A stretch of DNA of 64,000 nucleotides from Progne subis subis (taxonomy: Eukaryota > Chordata > Aves > Passeriformes > Hirundinidae). The first letter of the stretch is position 1; each line of letters begins with the position of its first letter. Location of the stretch: the NCBI GenBank assembly GCA_022316685.1, contig JAKJHU010001581.1:1-64000 (forward strand). Direction: 5' to 3'. Positions 36,253 through 47,395 of this stretch are shown here, in pieces. The position numbers and the translations under genes are program-made. Under the pieces are notes generated by a model. The model was not told the DNA's origin and did not search any database. It worked only from the letters and a program-made list of their open reading frames with translations.

Positions 36253-36270
36253 TGGTAGCAGAGGATGGTT
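36253..36270 (+). other. Primer-binding site matching initiator tRNA-Met
   Basis: TGGTAGCAGAGGATGGTT starts four bases after the LTR. From knowledge of vertebrate initiator tRNA-Met (3' end AACCATCCTCTGCTACCA), all 18 bases are complementary. This primer is typical of yeast and plant LTR retrotransposons and unusual among vertebrate ERVs. Confidence 0.75.
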
Positions 36271-36734
36271 AGAACACCTCACTGCCGTGCCTCAGTGGAA
36301 TCAGGGTGAGGACGGCGCGCCCTGCCCAGTTGGCAGCCTCGCTCTGTGTTCCCCTGCTGTGACCGGCAGATGCAGGTTACGATCAATGGACAAAAGGAGG
36401 CAATAAAACAAAGAAAAGGGAAAAGATTCCCTAAAACTGCGGTAATTAGCCCCTAAGACTAAAGTGTACACGAAGACCAAGACCCAAGGACAAAGGACAG
36501 GTAAGTACTGGTTTGGAGGGGCGGTTAAGGGGGGAATGAATGTGTGTGAATGAGAGGCAGCTGGTTATCCCAGAGCTGCTAAGCGAGTGCGGAGTCTCCT
36601 ACGTTGCGTTTCCGTTCTTTCGCGAGAAAGACGGCCAGTAAAGAGACGAAGTGAGTGATAAGAAGAGTGAGAGAATCCCCCCAGGGAAACTGGGACTGAG
36701 TTTTAGAGAAGGAGTGGGCCCCCTAGGAAGCAAA

Positions 36735-36965
36735 AAGGCTGCTGGATTGAGGGGTAATTGCCCAAGAGCATCCAGGACTAAAACTTTTGCTGGCTTGAGG
36801 GATTAATATCCCAAGAACACCCAGGGTTCTGCCGGATTGAGGTTATGCCCAAGAGCATGTAGGGTTGGACAACGCAGTTAGATTGAGGGTAGAGTGCCCC
36901 AGAACATCTAGGGTTGGACAACACAGCTAGATTGAGGGGATATCCAAGAGCACCGGGACTGGCCA
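36735..36965 (+). repeat. Leader tandem repeat 1 (unit about 50-60 bp)
   Basis: About five imperfect units with the phrase GGATTGAGGG...CCAAGAGCA...CAGG/TAGGGTT. They lie in the untranslated leader between the primer site and gag. Confidence 0.75.
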
Positions 36966-37021
36966 GTAACACCTAAAATTGTAATAGGTGATTTGAAAGT
37001 AAAAGGTACCTTATTGTTGTT

Positions 37022-37205
37022 TGTTGCGTGAGAGTGAGTCACACACAAAATCTGCCTCAGCTTCCCGGGTGGATGGGACTGTGGCAAGAGGTGTAAGTGA
37101 CCCACAAACAGGCCATTGTTCCTCTGGGCGGGTGGGGGCTATGGCAGAACGTGTGTGTGACCTGCGATTCAGCCCTTTTCCTCGGGCGTGTGGAGGGGGG
37201 TTTTG
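37022..37205 (+). repeat. Leader tandem repeat 2 (unit about 60 bp, three copies)
   Basis: Three diverged units each contain GTGTGAGTGACC/CAC-type sequence, then a CTCGGGCGGGTGG-like core and GGCAAGAG/GGCAGAAC. The array follows repeat 1 just before gag. Confidence 0.6.
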
Positions 37206-37418
37206 TAGAAAGTGAAGGAGAAATGAAGTAAGAGTAGATGGATGAAAGCACATGTAATATTGATTGTTATATCTTCTTGGATGGAAGTGTCTTCTATTGA
37301 ATAGTTGTGTGGGATAGAAGGGATTTTTTGTGTGTGTATAGATAGAAGTAAGTGGTCTTTAGGTTGTAAGAGGAAGTGAAAAACAGAGGGGGGGACAAAT
37401 AGATAAAATCTTGAAAAA

Positions 37419-39670
37419 ATGGGACAGAAAAACAGTAAGTTGGATACAAGGAAGAAAAAAAAAAAAAAAAAAGGTGTAAAATAATTACCAACAGAAATAA
37501 CTCAAGATAGCCCTCTCAGCATTATGTTAGCTAACTGGGATAAAAAACCCTTGTACAAGGAGAAAGGAAAAGGTAAAGATGATACAATTTTGCATGATAG
37601 AATGGGCAGAGAAGGAAATAAGATCTGACCACGTTTATTGGCCCAGATACGGCTCTTTTGAGAACTTTTTGTCAGGCTCTAAATGTATTTGTAAATTCAA
37701 AAGAACCGTTTAATCCTGAAGAAAGAGAATATGCCACATGTTGGACGAGATTTTAGGAGAATAAAAATCTTTAATGTATCAGAAACTCCCCAGACGAAAC
37801 AAGAAAAGAAAAAGGGGAAAGAAAAGGGAGGGGAACAAGAAGAAAAGAAGGAAAAAGAGTGAGATCCTTTGCAGGCTTTGCCCCCTCCATTCCCGCTCGA
37901 GCTCCCGCCATTTGTGGCCAAGCCCCCTGTCCCGGGTCCCGCTTCAGCCCCGCCTGCCCGGTTCCCATCCCGAGTGTGGGCTCACAGCCCACAGCAGCCC
38001 TGCCTGCCCCGGTTCCCATCCCGAGTGTGGGCTCACAGCCCACAGGAGCCCTGCCTGCCCGGTTCCCACCCGAGTGTGGGCTCACAGCCCACAGCAGCCC
38101 CGCCTGCCCCGGTTCCTGTCCCGAGTGCGGGCTCGCAGCCCGCGGCAGCTGCGCCTGTCCCCGCATACACCCCATCCCCGGCCCCACCGGTGAATTCGTC
38201 TGCCCCGGCCGCCTGGTCTGCGGCCGCCCTAAGGGCCGTGCCGGGGGTCCCTCCTGACATGTGGTCTAAGACCAGCCCCGACGTGCCGGGGGTCCCGTCG
38301 GTCCCAGCCGTCCTATCTCCGATCGCTTCCCCCACTGCCCGATCCCCGGCTGCCCTGCCCGTGCCGGCTGCGCTGGGCGCTGCTGCCGCTGCTGCTTTGT
38401 CTCTGCCGGGAGCCGCTGACTCAGCCGCCACCAGCCCCGTGCAGGCTGCCCACGCTCCCCTCTGCTATCCCCAGAACTGCCCCCTCCTCTGCCGGTCCCG
38501 GCAGCAAACCCCGCCTACGCTCCGCCCTTGGAGGACCAAGCCTCGGCGCTGTGCCCTCCCCTCACCGCCCTTCCTGCCCTGAGCTCCGTTCCCTCGGTAA
38601 CCACAGTACTGCTCAGAGAAACGACTTCTCCTAAAATGCCTTACGAATCACTAGAAGTTCACTTAAAAGCAGCCCTCTCTGGATTCTTTCTCAAAACACG
38701 GGAAAAAGACTGCAGAGGATGAAAACCAAAAATGGGATAAAGAAATTAGTCTATTCCCACTGAGAGAAGTTCTGATGGGAGGGGGTGGAACAGGGTTTGT
38801 AAATGCCCCTTTGACTTCTTCTGAGGTCAGAAATTTTAAAAAAGAAATCAAAGGAATTTTAGAAGATCCTATTGGCACAGCTGAACAACTAGACCAATTT
38901 TTAGGTCTGAATATTTATACTTGGGAAGAGATGCAGTCTATAATGAAAATAATATTTTCTCAGGAAGAAAGGCAATTAATCAGAGCAGCTGGAATAAAAG
39001 TTTGGGAAAAAGAGAACCCACAGGGTCCCCCCAGAGAAGACAAAATGCCAACTGCGCCTCCTGAGGGGTCAAAATAATGAGGAAGGGAGGAAACACATGA
39101 ATGAATATCGTAATTTAATAATCAAGAGAATAAAAGAGGCGACACCCGAGGGCAAAATGCTAAAAAAGCTTTTGAGGCACAGCAAGAAAAAGAAGAATCT
39201 CCAACTGAATGGTTGGACAGACTTAGGAAAAATATGAAACAATATTCCGGAATAGACCCTGAAACTGATGTGGGAAAAGCTTTGTAAGGATTAACTTTGT
39301 TACTATGCCTGGCCAGATATTAGAAAAAAATTAGAAAAAATTGAGGATTGGCATAATAAATCATTAGATGACTTATTAAAGGAGGCTCAGAAAGTTTATG
39401 TCCAAGAGATGAGAGAAAGCTAAACTGAAAGCAAAACTTATGGCAGTCACCATGCGAGAAAACAATTTCCAAAAAAATCAAAAGCATACAGCACTACTTC
39501 TAGAGATAAAATTAATAGAGACAGGGGAAAGGAAAAAAATAGAATCCCAATACAAACCAAGTCTCAGCAGCATTCCAGGAATGTCTGCTTTTACTATGGG
39601 GTGAGGGACATTATAGGAGAAATTGTCCTAAGCAGGTAATAGATCTGAAAATCTTCAAAAGATGAGCACA
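37419..39670 (+). pseudogene. gag: ERV-B gag
   Basis: Gag starts MGQKNSKLD at 37419; the MG start suggests N-terminal myristoylation as in gammaretroviruses. A poly-A expansion and a stop soon interrupt it. Matrix motifs YWPRYGSFEN and EPFNPEEREYATCW appear in two frames (37640-37760). A very GC-rich Pro/Ala-rich p12-like region follows (37860-38600). The capsid starts near 38775, with APLTSSEVRNFKKEIKGIL and LDQFLGLNIYTWEE. The major homology region is frameshifted but readable (EWLDRLRKNMKQYSG, about 39200-39250). The nucleocapsid knuckle is altered: CFYYG has tyrosine at the second cysteine and the rest is frameshifted (near 39585-39630). Confidence 0.8.
37955..38165 (+). repeat. In-gag tandem repeat, about 51-bp unit, four copies
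   Basis: The unit GTTCCCATCCCGAGTGTGGG plus CTCACAGCCCACAGCAGCCC plus a TGCCTGCCCCG linker recurs four times. It is near a multiple of three, so it would extend a Pro-rich peptide by about 17 residues per copy. Single-base losses between copies shift the frame. Confidence 0.8.
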
Positions 39671-39699
39671 GAGGAGGAATAGGGAGGTCAAAGGCTCTA

Positions 39700-40060
39700 T
39701 TTTTTAGGGGACAAATACCATCTAGAGCCTGTGATAACTCTAAAAGTGGGTCCCCAAGAAGAAGAATTGGAATTTGTGGTAGATACAGGGGCAGAAAGAA
39801 CCTGCCTGCTAAATGTACCAAAAGGTTATAGTGTGAGTAAAGATACTGCAAAAGTAACGGGGCAAAAGGAGAAACTTTTACAGTTCCAGTCATTAAAGAT
39901 GTAGTAATTGAAGGGGAAACTAAAATTTGGGTGGGAGATGTCTATTGGTCCCAAAGGCAGGTAGCAACTTACTAGGAAGAGACTTACAAGTGAAATTAGG
40001 AATAGGGGTTATACCAGAAGATGGGAAAATGACAGCTAAAGTTTTAAAATTAGGCCAAGA
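39700..40060 (+). pseudogene. pro: ERV-B protease
   Basis: An aspartic protease with the active-site triplet D-T-G intact (39782-39790, FVVDTGAERT) and a LLGRDL motif near 39970. At least one frameshift (about 39860) and one near 39955 break the frame. In active relatives it cleaves Gag and Gag-Pol during maturation. Confidence 0.8.
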
Positions 40061-40062
40061 GG

Positions 40063-42065
40063 ATGAAGAAAAAAATTAACAAGGAAGTTTGGGCTGGGGA
40101 AGGAAATAGGGGAGGATTAAATATTGACCCTATAAGTGTTACAATAGAGAGAGAAGATTGTCCCATACGTGTACGTCAATACCCCATATCTTTAGAAGGA
40201 CGGGAAGGTTTGAAGCCAGTAATAGAAGGACTAATAAAGGACGGGACACTAGAACCTTGCATGTCTCCCATAATACCCCTATTCTCCCAGTAAAGAAGCC
40301 TGATGGGAGTTACAGACTAGTACAAGATTTAAGGGAGTTAACAAAAGAACTCGGTCTCGTTACCCAGTGGTACCCAATCCCTATACACTTCTAAGTAAAG
40401 TTCCACCCCAGCATCAGTGGTTTAGTGTAGTGGATCTTAAAGATGCTTTTTGGGCCTGTCCACTAGCCAAGGAGAGCCGAGATATCTTTGCCTTTGAATG
40501 GGAGGATCCAAAAACTGGAAGAAAGCAGCAATTAAGATGGACGAAATTACCGCAGGGGTTCACGGAGTCTCCAAACTTATTGGGCAAGCTTTAGAAAAAA
40601 TACTGCAAGCCTTCTCCACTCCTCCTAGAATACAAATTATCCAATATGTGGATGATCTTCTACTATGGGGAAGATGAAGTTAGAGAAGCTACAATAAAAC
40701 TTTTAAATTTTCTTGGAGAAAAAGGATTAAGGGTATCAAAAGGGAAACTGCAATTGTAGAACCAGAGGTGAAATATCTTGGACACTTGATAAGTAAGGGT
40801 AGTCGAAGGCTCAGTCCAGAGAGAATTGCAGGAATTTTATCCCTTCCACCTCCCTCTTCAAAGAGGGAAATCAGAAAACTACTCAGATTATTGGGATATT
40901 GTAGATTATGGATTGAGGGGTACACACAGGCAGTAAAATTTTTGTATGAAAATTGACAGAGGGAGATAATATAAAATGGACCAAGGAAGATGATGATAAA
41001 TTAGAAAAATTGAAGTTAAAACTGGCCTCAATACCAGCTTTAAGCTTACCTTCACTAGAAAAACCCTTTCATCTGTATGTGAATGTAGAAAAGGGGGTAG
41101 CTCATGGAGTTCTGGTCCAGGAGTGGGGAGGAGTAAAGAGACCAGTAGCTTATTTATCAAGATGTTGGACCCAGTGAGCCACGGCTGGCCAGTATGTATT
41201 CAAGCTATAGCCGCTACTGCAATCCTGGTAGAAGAAAGTCGTAAACTTACTTTTGGAGGTAAACTAATTGTGTGCACACCTCATGCGGTTCGAAATGTGT
41301 TAAATCAGAAAGCTGAAAAATGGTTGACAGACTCTAGAATGTTAAAATATGAAGCAATCTTGATAGATAGTGATGATCTGACATTAGAAGCAAACAGGAG
41401 TTTAAATCCAGCTCAATTCCTATATGGAGAACCAGCAGATAACCTAATACATAATTGTTTAGAAATTATCCAATACCAAAAAAAGTTGGGGATCTTGAAG
41501 AACAAGCCCTTTCAGAAGGGGAAATAATCTATGGATGGTTCCTCCAGATGTCTACAAGGAAAAAGAATGTCAGGTTATGCAGTAGTTGATGGAAAAAAAC
41601 ATGCAAACTATTGAAAAAGGAAAATTACCTTCAAACTGGTCAGCTCAAACTTGTGAATTATATGCTCTAAAAAAGGCACTGAATATTTAGCACACAAGAA
41701 AGGAACTATATACACTGATTCGAGGTATGCTTTTGGAGTAGTACATACTTTTGGAAAAATTTGGGAAGAAAGAGGATACTTAACTCAAGAGGAAAAGGAT
41801 TAGTACATGAAGGACTCATTTTAGAGATTTTAGAGGCATTAAAACTACCTGAAGAAATAGCTATAGTACACATTAAGGGACACCAAAGAGGAGTGACCCC
41901 AGAAATAAGAGGAAATAATTTAGCAGATCAGGAAGCTAAGGATGCAGCAGAAAATGGAGCTGAAAGAGTTATGTTAATATTAACTCCAAATGAGGAAAAA
42001 TTGGAAATCCCAAAGTTTAGTGAAGCAGAAAAAAGAATTAAACAAGATAGGAGGAGAACAGGCTG
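40063..42065 (+). pseudogene. pol: ERV-B pol: reverse transcriptase and RNase H
   Basis: RT motifs in order: [64 protein letters not shown] and the catalytic box QYVDDLL (tyrosine to second aspartate 40645-40656). The four residues of the box are intact, unlike ERV-A. Connection and RNase H follow, with YTDSRYAFGVVHT-type sequence around 41715-41750 and VHIKGHQRGVTPEIRGNN (41860-41925). Several frameshifts separate the pieces (near 40290, 40590, 40670, 40955 and 41170). Confidence 0.85.
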
Positions 42066-43183
42066 AATCAGGGAAATGGAAACTTCCTGATGGAAGACAA
42101 TTACTTAATAAAATACTGGCTAGAAAAATATTAGAAGACATGCATCAGAAAACCCACTGGGGTACTCAGGCCTTTGTGTGATCATTTTTTAAGGAACTAT
42201 GGATGCATTGGGATTTTTGGAGTAGCAAAGCAAGTAACTGAAAAATGTATAACTTGCCAAAGGATAAACAAAAAGGTGATGAGAAAAACAACATTAGAGG
42301 TTGTGAGTTAGCTCTTGACCATTTCAAAGTATCCAAGTAGATTTTACTGAACTTCCTCAAGTACAAAGATGGAAGTATTTATTAGTAATGACAGACCATC
42401 TAACTCATTGGGTAGAAGCAGTTCCCACTACCAAGGCCTCAGCCAACATGGTAAGTAAAACCCTTTTAGAACAGATTATTCCCAGATACAGAATGGTTAA
42501 TAGAATAGACTCAGACAGAGGAACACATTTTACGTCAAAAGTGTTACAACAAATAATTCAATCTTTAGGGATAAAATGGGAGCTGCATACCCCATGGCAT
42601 CCACAGAGTTCTGGTCGTGTAGAAAGGATGAACCAGACTTTAAAGAGAACTTTGACCAAATTAATAGTTGAAACCCAAATGTCATGGGTACAATGCCTAC
42701 CTTTGGCCTTATTGAGGATCCGAACACAACCCAGGTCAGACCTGGGAGTGTCACCCTATGAAATGATGTTTGGGTTACCCTTTTTAACCACCCAACATGA
42801 AAATGCTACCTATGAGGTAGGGGAAATGAGTTAAAAGATACGTTAACACCATTGCAAAAACTCTTGAAAACTTATGGTTGAAAGGAATAATCCCTCAAAC
42901 CACACCTTTAGACTTTAAAATCCATAATGTTCATCCAGGGGAATGGGTGCTAGTAAAAACCTGGAAAGAACAATCTTTAACTCCTCAATGGGAAGGTCCT
43001 TTTCAGGTATTGCTGACGACCGAGGCTGCGATCCGGACCAAGGAACGAGGGTGGATCCACGCCAGCAGAATCAAAGGACCTGTGGATGAACCTAAGGAGT
43101 GGACGATTGCATCTGAACCGGGTGATACAAAACTGACTCTTAAACGGGGACTGGGTGGTAATGAACTGGGAAGACCCAAATAG
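42066..43183 (+). pseudogene. pol: ERV-B pol: integrase
   Basis: An HHCC zinc-binding region (HQKTHWG..., then CITCQ, 42140-42260) leads into the catalytic core. The DDE triad is recognisable: the first aspartate is in the VDFTELP motif (42340-42342), the second in DSDRGTHF (42514-42516), and the glutamate in SSGRVERMN (42622-42624), with the standard 35-residue spacing between the last two. A frameshift near 42835 precedes the C-terminal GPF/Y-type domain (WEGPFQVLLTTEAAIRTK, 42985-43040), a gamma/epsilon-group hallmark. The frame ends with a TAG at 43181-43183, and the next codons stay open in the same frame. Confidence 0.85.
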
Positions 43184-43702
43184 TCCAAAAACATACCCAG
43201 GATCACACCTAATTGGGAGATAAGGCCAAGCTTATATCAGTGGTTTCAAGTACCGCCTGGACAAGCTTTGAGACGCCTCCGATACCCTCCTTGGGGAGGA
43301 ATACTTCCACTCCAAACAGGAGGATCAGGACTGTTTCGGACAGAGAACTCTTGTATTCACGCCTTAGCCTGTGATTTATGCAAAGAGGAAGAGGAGTTGC
43401 AACTTCCATCAGTGCCAGACCAAATACCCTGTTTGATCCACCCAAATACCAGACATGCTAGGGTTAAATGTAAATGTTTAGATTGTGGGAAGAATTGGTA
43501 TTGTAGTTCACACAATCGACGCTCTCGTTGCAGGAATCAAGGGCCAAATCGATCTCCTATCCAAGTAGAATTCGAAGAAACTGAAATAATAACTTTGTTT
43601 TGTGGATGGGAATTATTAGTGCCTGTTGAATGGGAGATACCTGAAGAACAGTGGGAAACGACAGTTAAGGAGTGTCAGAAAATTTGTCTGGAAATTAGCT
43701 AA
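43184..43702 (+). CDS. Cysteine-rich open frame between pol and env (ERV-B)
   Basis: 172-173 codons stay open directly after the pol TAG and in the same frame. The translation has twelve cysteines and no methionine. The clusters are CIHALACDLC, KCKCLDCGKNWYC and later single cysteines, with H-N-R-R-S-R-C between them, a pattern compatible with zinc binding. The start is basic and proline/tryptophan-rich (PPGQALRRLRYPPWGG). The end is acidic with tryptophans (VEWEIPEEQWE). I recognise no family. It could be a C-terminal extension of Pol behind a single stop, or an exon of a spliced accessory protein, since no ATG is present. ERV-C (47396-47590) and ERV-A (29880-29935 and 55690-55760) have shorter C...C-P/N-W-x-C clusters at the same position. 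Expression is unproven. Confidence 0.55.
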   Translation, partial: SKNIPRITPNWEIRPSLYQWFQVPPGQALRRLRYPPWGGILPLQTGGSGLFRTENSCIHALACDLCKEEEELQLPSVPDQIPCLIHPNTRHARVKCKCLDCGKNWYCSSHNRRSRCRNQGPNRSPIQVEFEETEIITLFCGWELLVPVEWEIPEEQWETTVKECQKICLEIS

Positions 43703-43780
43703 GAGGAAGTGACAAGGAAATAGAGGGCAAGACCAGATTGGCCTCTGTGTTCACCACCAAGAAGATCAAATACACCTGCT

Positions 43781-45474
43781 GTGGGTTGCAACCCCATAGG
43801 CATGGGAGGTGGGAGTATAAGCCATACTGGACCTCTGTTACTCCTTTTTCTGTCACTCAATTTTTGTCTTCTCCCTTTTGGGATATCGACAAGGCCATGT
43901 TACAGATGTTACCAAAAGCTGTACATGGAAAGACACCGAGGTTCTTTTTTCATTTCTCACACTCATGTCAACAGCCACTGTTATAACCCATCCAAATTAG
44001 GCAATTGCATACATAAAGGGAAAAAGTACTGGATTGCAGAGAACTTAGGAACAAGTGGTAGCAGGATGGGAAGTCAGTGCCCAAAAGAGGAGAGATGGAT
44101 TTGTTTTACCTACATTACTGGGCACAAAGCACAGATTTAGTAAAAGAGCAGTTGATAAGCAAAAAGGCTAAGTCAGTACAACCACCTAAACCTGTGCCAA
44201 TTTCATCAACGATTTGTATACCAAACTTGAACAGCAATTAGAAAAAGAAATAGATATCTCAAGGATGGGTAAAAATCAGTTTGTAGAATTGGGGAAAGAA
44301 TAAGTAAGGAACTTAACATAACCAATTGTTGGGTCTGTGGAGGGCTTTGATGTCAGAAGAATGGCCATGGAAAGGCAGCAGCTTAGGCCCAATTGAGCTT
44401 CTAAAATGGAACCAAGCAAGTACAAGTGGAGAAAACAGACCAGAAGGGTGGATTTTAAGCTCAACAGTGATAGGGGAAGAATGTCTCTGGCGCACTGGGA
44501 AAAGTTCCTTCATGAAGTAGGAAAAACACCCTGTAAAAGATATAAGGTTAGTAATGGAACTTCTGTATGGTGGGTCCCAGAAGAACCAACACGTGTTGGA
44601 CCCAAGAAAAAGCAAAAAAGTGAATTGTAAGTATGATAACAAAACAAAACTTTTTCAATGTAATGATACAGGTAAAAATCCTTACTATGGCATCCGGAAA
44701 TTTCCAAATTTTGGGAGAATATAGATCAACAAAAATTTAACTATTGGAAAGCTCCAGACAGCTTATTTTGGATATGTGGAAAAAGAGCATACCCAAAACT
44801 CCCCTCCAGTGGAAAGGGAGCTGCACTCTGGGAATTATACAGCCAGGATTTTTTCTTTTACCAGGACCTGATGGGGATCAATTAGGGATACCAGTTTTAT
44901 CTAAAGAGAAACAAAAGAGAATTGATTGGAGGATTCCAAAAATGGGGAGATGAGAATGGCCCCCTGAACGCATACTGGAAACATATGGGCCAGCCACCTG
45001 GGCACAAGATGGGAGTTGGGGATATCGAACCCCAATTTTATGCTAAATGTATTATAAGACTTCAAGCCGCTGTAGAGATAATAACGAACAAAACTGGTCA
45101 GGCAATGGAATTAATATCAAGGCAACAAACCCAAACAAGAGCGGCTGTGTATCAGAATAGGTTGGCTTTAGACTATCTATTAGCTGAAGAAGGGGGTGTT
45201 TGTGGAAAGTTCAATACATCAGATTGTTGTTTAAAAATAGATGACAATGGAGATGCCGTCCTGGACATAGTCAATGATATCAGAAAAATCGCCCGTACCA
45301 GTTCAAAAGTGGGAATCAATGCTAAATACTAGCTGGTGGGATAATGTGTTGGGAGTAGAATGGTGGAAAAAGTTAGGCTTCTTCCTTTTATGTGCTACAG
45401 CTGGTCTAATATTTTCCTTGTTTGATCCCCTCTTCATTCGGCTCATCACCAGTGTGGTACAAGCATGCAATTAG
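43781..45474 (+). pseudogene. env: ERV-B envelope
   Basis: The start has the same leader motif as ERV-A (GCNPIG) followed by a signal segment (LLLLFLSLNFCLLPFG). The surface part is broken by frameshifts. The CXXC motif is intact (NCWVCGG, 44327-44338), as in gamma-type Envs where it links SU and TM. A basic cleavage-like site (KEKQKR) lies near 44905. The TM part holds a cysteine motif with seven residues between the first and second cysteine (45201-45230) rather than the gamma-typical six. A membrane anchor follows (45361-45450) with a very short tail. No hydrophobic stretch follows the cleavage site. In the provirus it is not translatable as one protein. Confidence 0.8.
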
Positions 45475-45542
45475 TGGACATTGATCAGTACTCACATTTT
45501 CTTTAATAGTCAAGATGACCTTGCTTACATAGATTCTGGACA

Positions 45543-45800
45543 ATGACCAGGGATTGGACAATAAGGTTGCCACCTCTCCACTCCACTGGCAGGCTAGAAG
45601 TCCATCAACTGTCCCTCATCGGAGAGGAATGTGAAAAAAACCACTTTGTTTATGTTACAAGCATGAGAAGGCTCCACTACAGAAATGTCAACATTCACAG
45701 AAGGCTAAAACTCAGGCCAACAGCCAGCCCGTTCTGATACACGCCACCCTGGTTTGGGATAATTGCTTTGCTAGTAGCTCTAGGGCTCTTGCTGTTTTAT
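45543..45800 (+). other. Small open frame and hydrophobic stretch downstream of env
   Basis: A 64-codon frame (45543-45737, start MTRDWTIRLPP) ends at one stop and is followed in frame by a hydrophobic segment (PPWFGIIALLVALGLLLFY). It lies where a 3' accessory gene or 3' untranslated region would be. No homologue is recognised, and it may be random. Confidence 0.3.
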
Positions 45801-45825
45801 TAGTGTTATTTTTTTTTAAATCTGT

Positions 45826-47256
45826 TTGCAATTTAATATTGCAGTTCAACATATATATAGGGGTTCAGTATCCCCAGCTTCTATCCTGAGCCCAGGTAAT
45901 GGTTCTGTATTATTCAATAATTTTGTTCTGGTGGCAATTCTTCATCTCTCCAAGTCTGAGTCCCTCCTGTTAGATCTCGTTTCAATTTTGGTGTATTGCT
46001 CTTATAGTGGTTTTCCCAATATCCTGTCTTGTGGTTTTGGTAACAAAAAAACCCTGTTGTATTATCCAATGGTATAACTGCCTCTCCAGTCCTTAGGTAA
46101 CTTACTATAGGCCCATTTCCACAAATCCAAAACATACCTTCAGGAGCGTCCCTGTCTATTGTGGTCCTTGGGAGGTTTTCCCAAAATGTCTTTAGGTTTT
46201 CTACCTTCTGGACAGGATTTCCTATGCTCCTATTGCACTAAAATAACCCTGATTCCTTTACTGTGCAATTATTGTTATTAAACAACTCCAGTATTTATTA
46301 GGTGCCTCCAGCCACTACCAATTAGCTGTAGAGTTTGTGGTATATACCTTCTTACAGGGAGTTTCTCCTACTTTGGTTTTAGAAATATTCCTTTTTTCAG
46401 GGGAGAACAAACACTTGTTCCTTACCACTGAATCTGTTAGTACCCATTCTTTAGGACTGTCTTTGGTTTGGTAATTTTACTTCAATTCCATTTTAAAATT
46501 TGCTTAACCTCTAGCCCTGCACACCTCTATGGCTGCTGTTTTGTCATATGGGATCTTTTATAAATCTTGCGATTAAAAATATTTAATTCAGCTGCTACTT
46601 GCCGCATCAAGTCTAAAAATAAATTTTGGCTCAAGGTGGGAAAATTTAATTCGGACACCTTCTTTTTAGGTTCTCACAAAAATCAGAATCTGGGTTTTCA
46701 GGCTGTGTTGTTTTCTTTATAGTTTTTATTGCCTTTTGAACTCAACTTTCTTTATACTGATCCTGTACTCCCCTGTTATCAGGATGTCCTTGCATGACTG
46801 ATTTGGTGAAACATTATTCCTCTCCCCTGGGACATATATAGCTGCTAATTGAGCTCCCTTTTTCTTTGTTTTGGCCTGTCTAAAATTATTGTCCACTCTC
46901 AGTACATTTTTGCAACTCCTCCTGGGCACAGTATTTTGCATTCACACGAGTGTTTCCTACCGTGGCGGATATAAAGCCTCGTCCATATCGGACAGTTTGA
47001 TAACACTGGTGCATGACCCTGCCCAGGCCGGATTTAGACTCAAGGTAGTAATTATGAGTAGGGGTCCAGTATAACGTACCCTTCCATTCCACCAGCCTAT
47101 TGGGTTGCCACCAACTGTTGGGGTCTGAACCTTTTTCATGGCAAGGGTAGGGGTTAATCTCGTCTTGCCCCTGATGTTGCTCTTTGGTTTTTTTTTACCC
47201 ACTGACTCTTTACTCTCTCTTAATTCTTTGTCTTTACCTGGTAGGTTTGAGGTCAC
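45826..47256 (-). pseudogene. env: ERV-C envelope, truncated
   Basis: A frame at 46957-47256 has a long charged leader with GGNPIGW and a signal segment (GPLLIITTLSLNPAWA). The surface part ends with MFWICGNGPIVSY (46100-46135), equivalent to the FWICGK region of ERV-B. The last recognisable residues (SWGY and TPIYMLN, near 45850) are the start of TM. The rest of TM is missing at the ERV-B junction. Frameshifts break the middle. Confidence 0.7.
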
Positions 47257-47395
47257 ACTCCACTCTTTTAAGATCTGGTTTTGCCCACAAATTGTGTTTA
47301 GTCTTGTTCACCCATAGCTTCCACTATTTTTTATTATCCTGGCGTACTCCTGTTGTCACTAATATTTTCAGTGCTAGATCTGTTTCCTTCTGGAT

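Larger units (their letters stand above)
35683..45800 (+). mobile_element. ERV-B provirus (gamma-like, no 3' LTR seen)
   Basis: 5' LTR, primer site, long leader, gag, pro, pol, cysteine-rich frame and env lie in order on the plus strand. The catalytic residues of protease, RT and integrase are all recognisable, although frameshifts break the genes. Sequence after env does not match the 5' LTR; it runs into ERV-C in the opposite orientation near 45826. It is related to ERV-A along gag, pol and env but clearly distinct in sequence, LTR and primer site. Confidence 0.85.

Noticed and set aside
37771..38582. Several overlapping frames over the ERV-B p12-like region
   Set aside because: Only the gag-sense Pro/Ala-rich reading has context; the others arise from GC-rich repeats.
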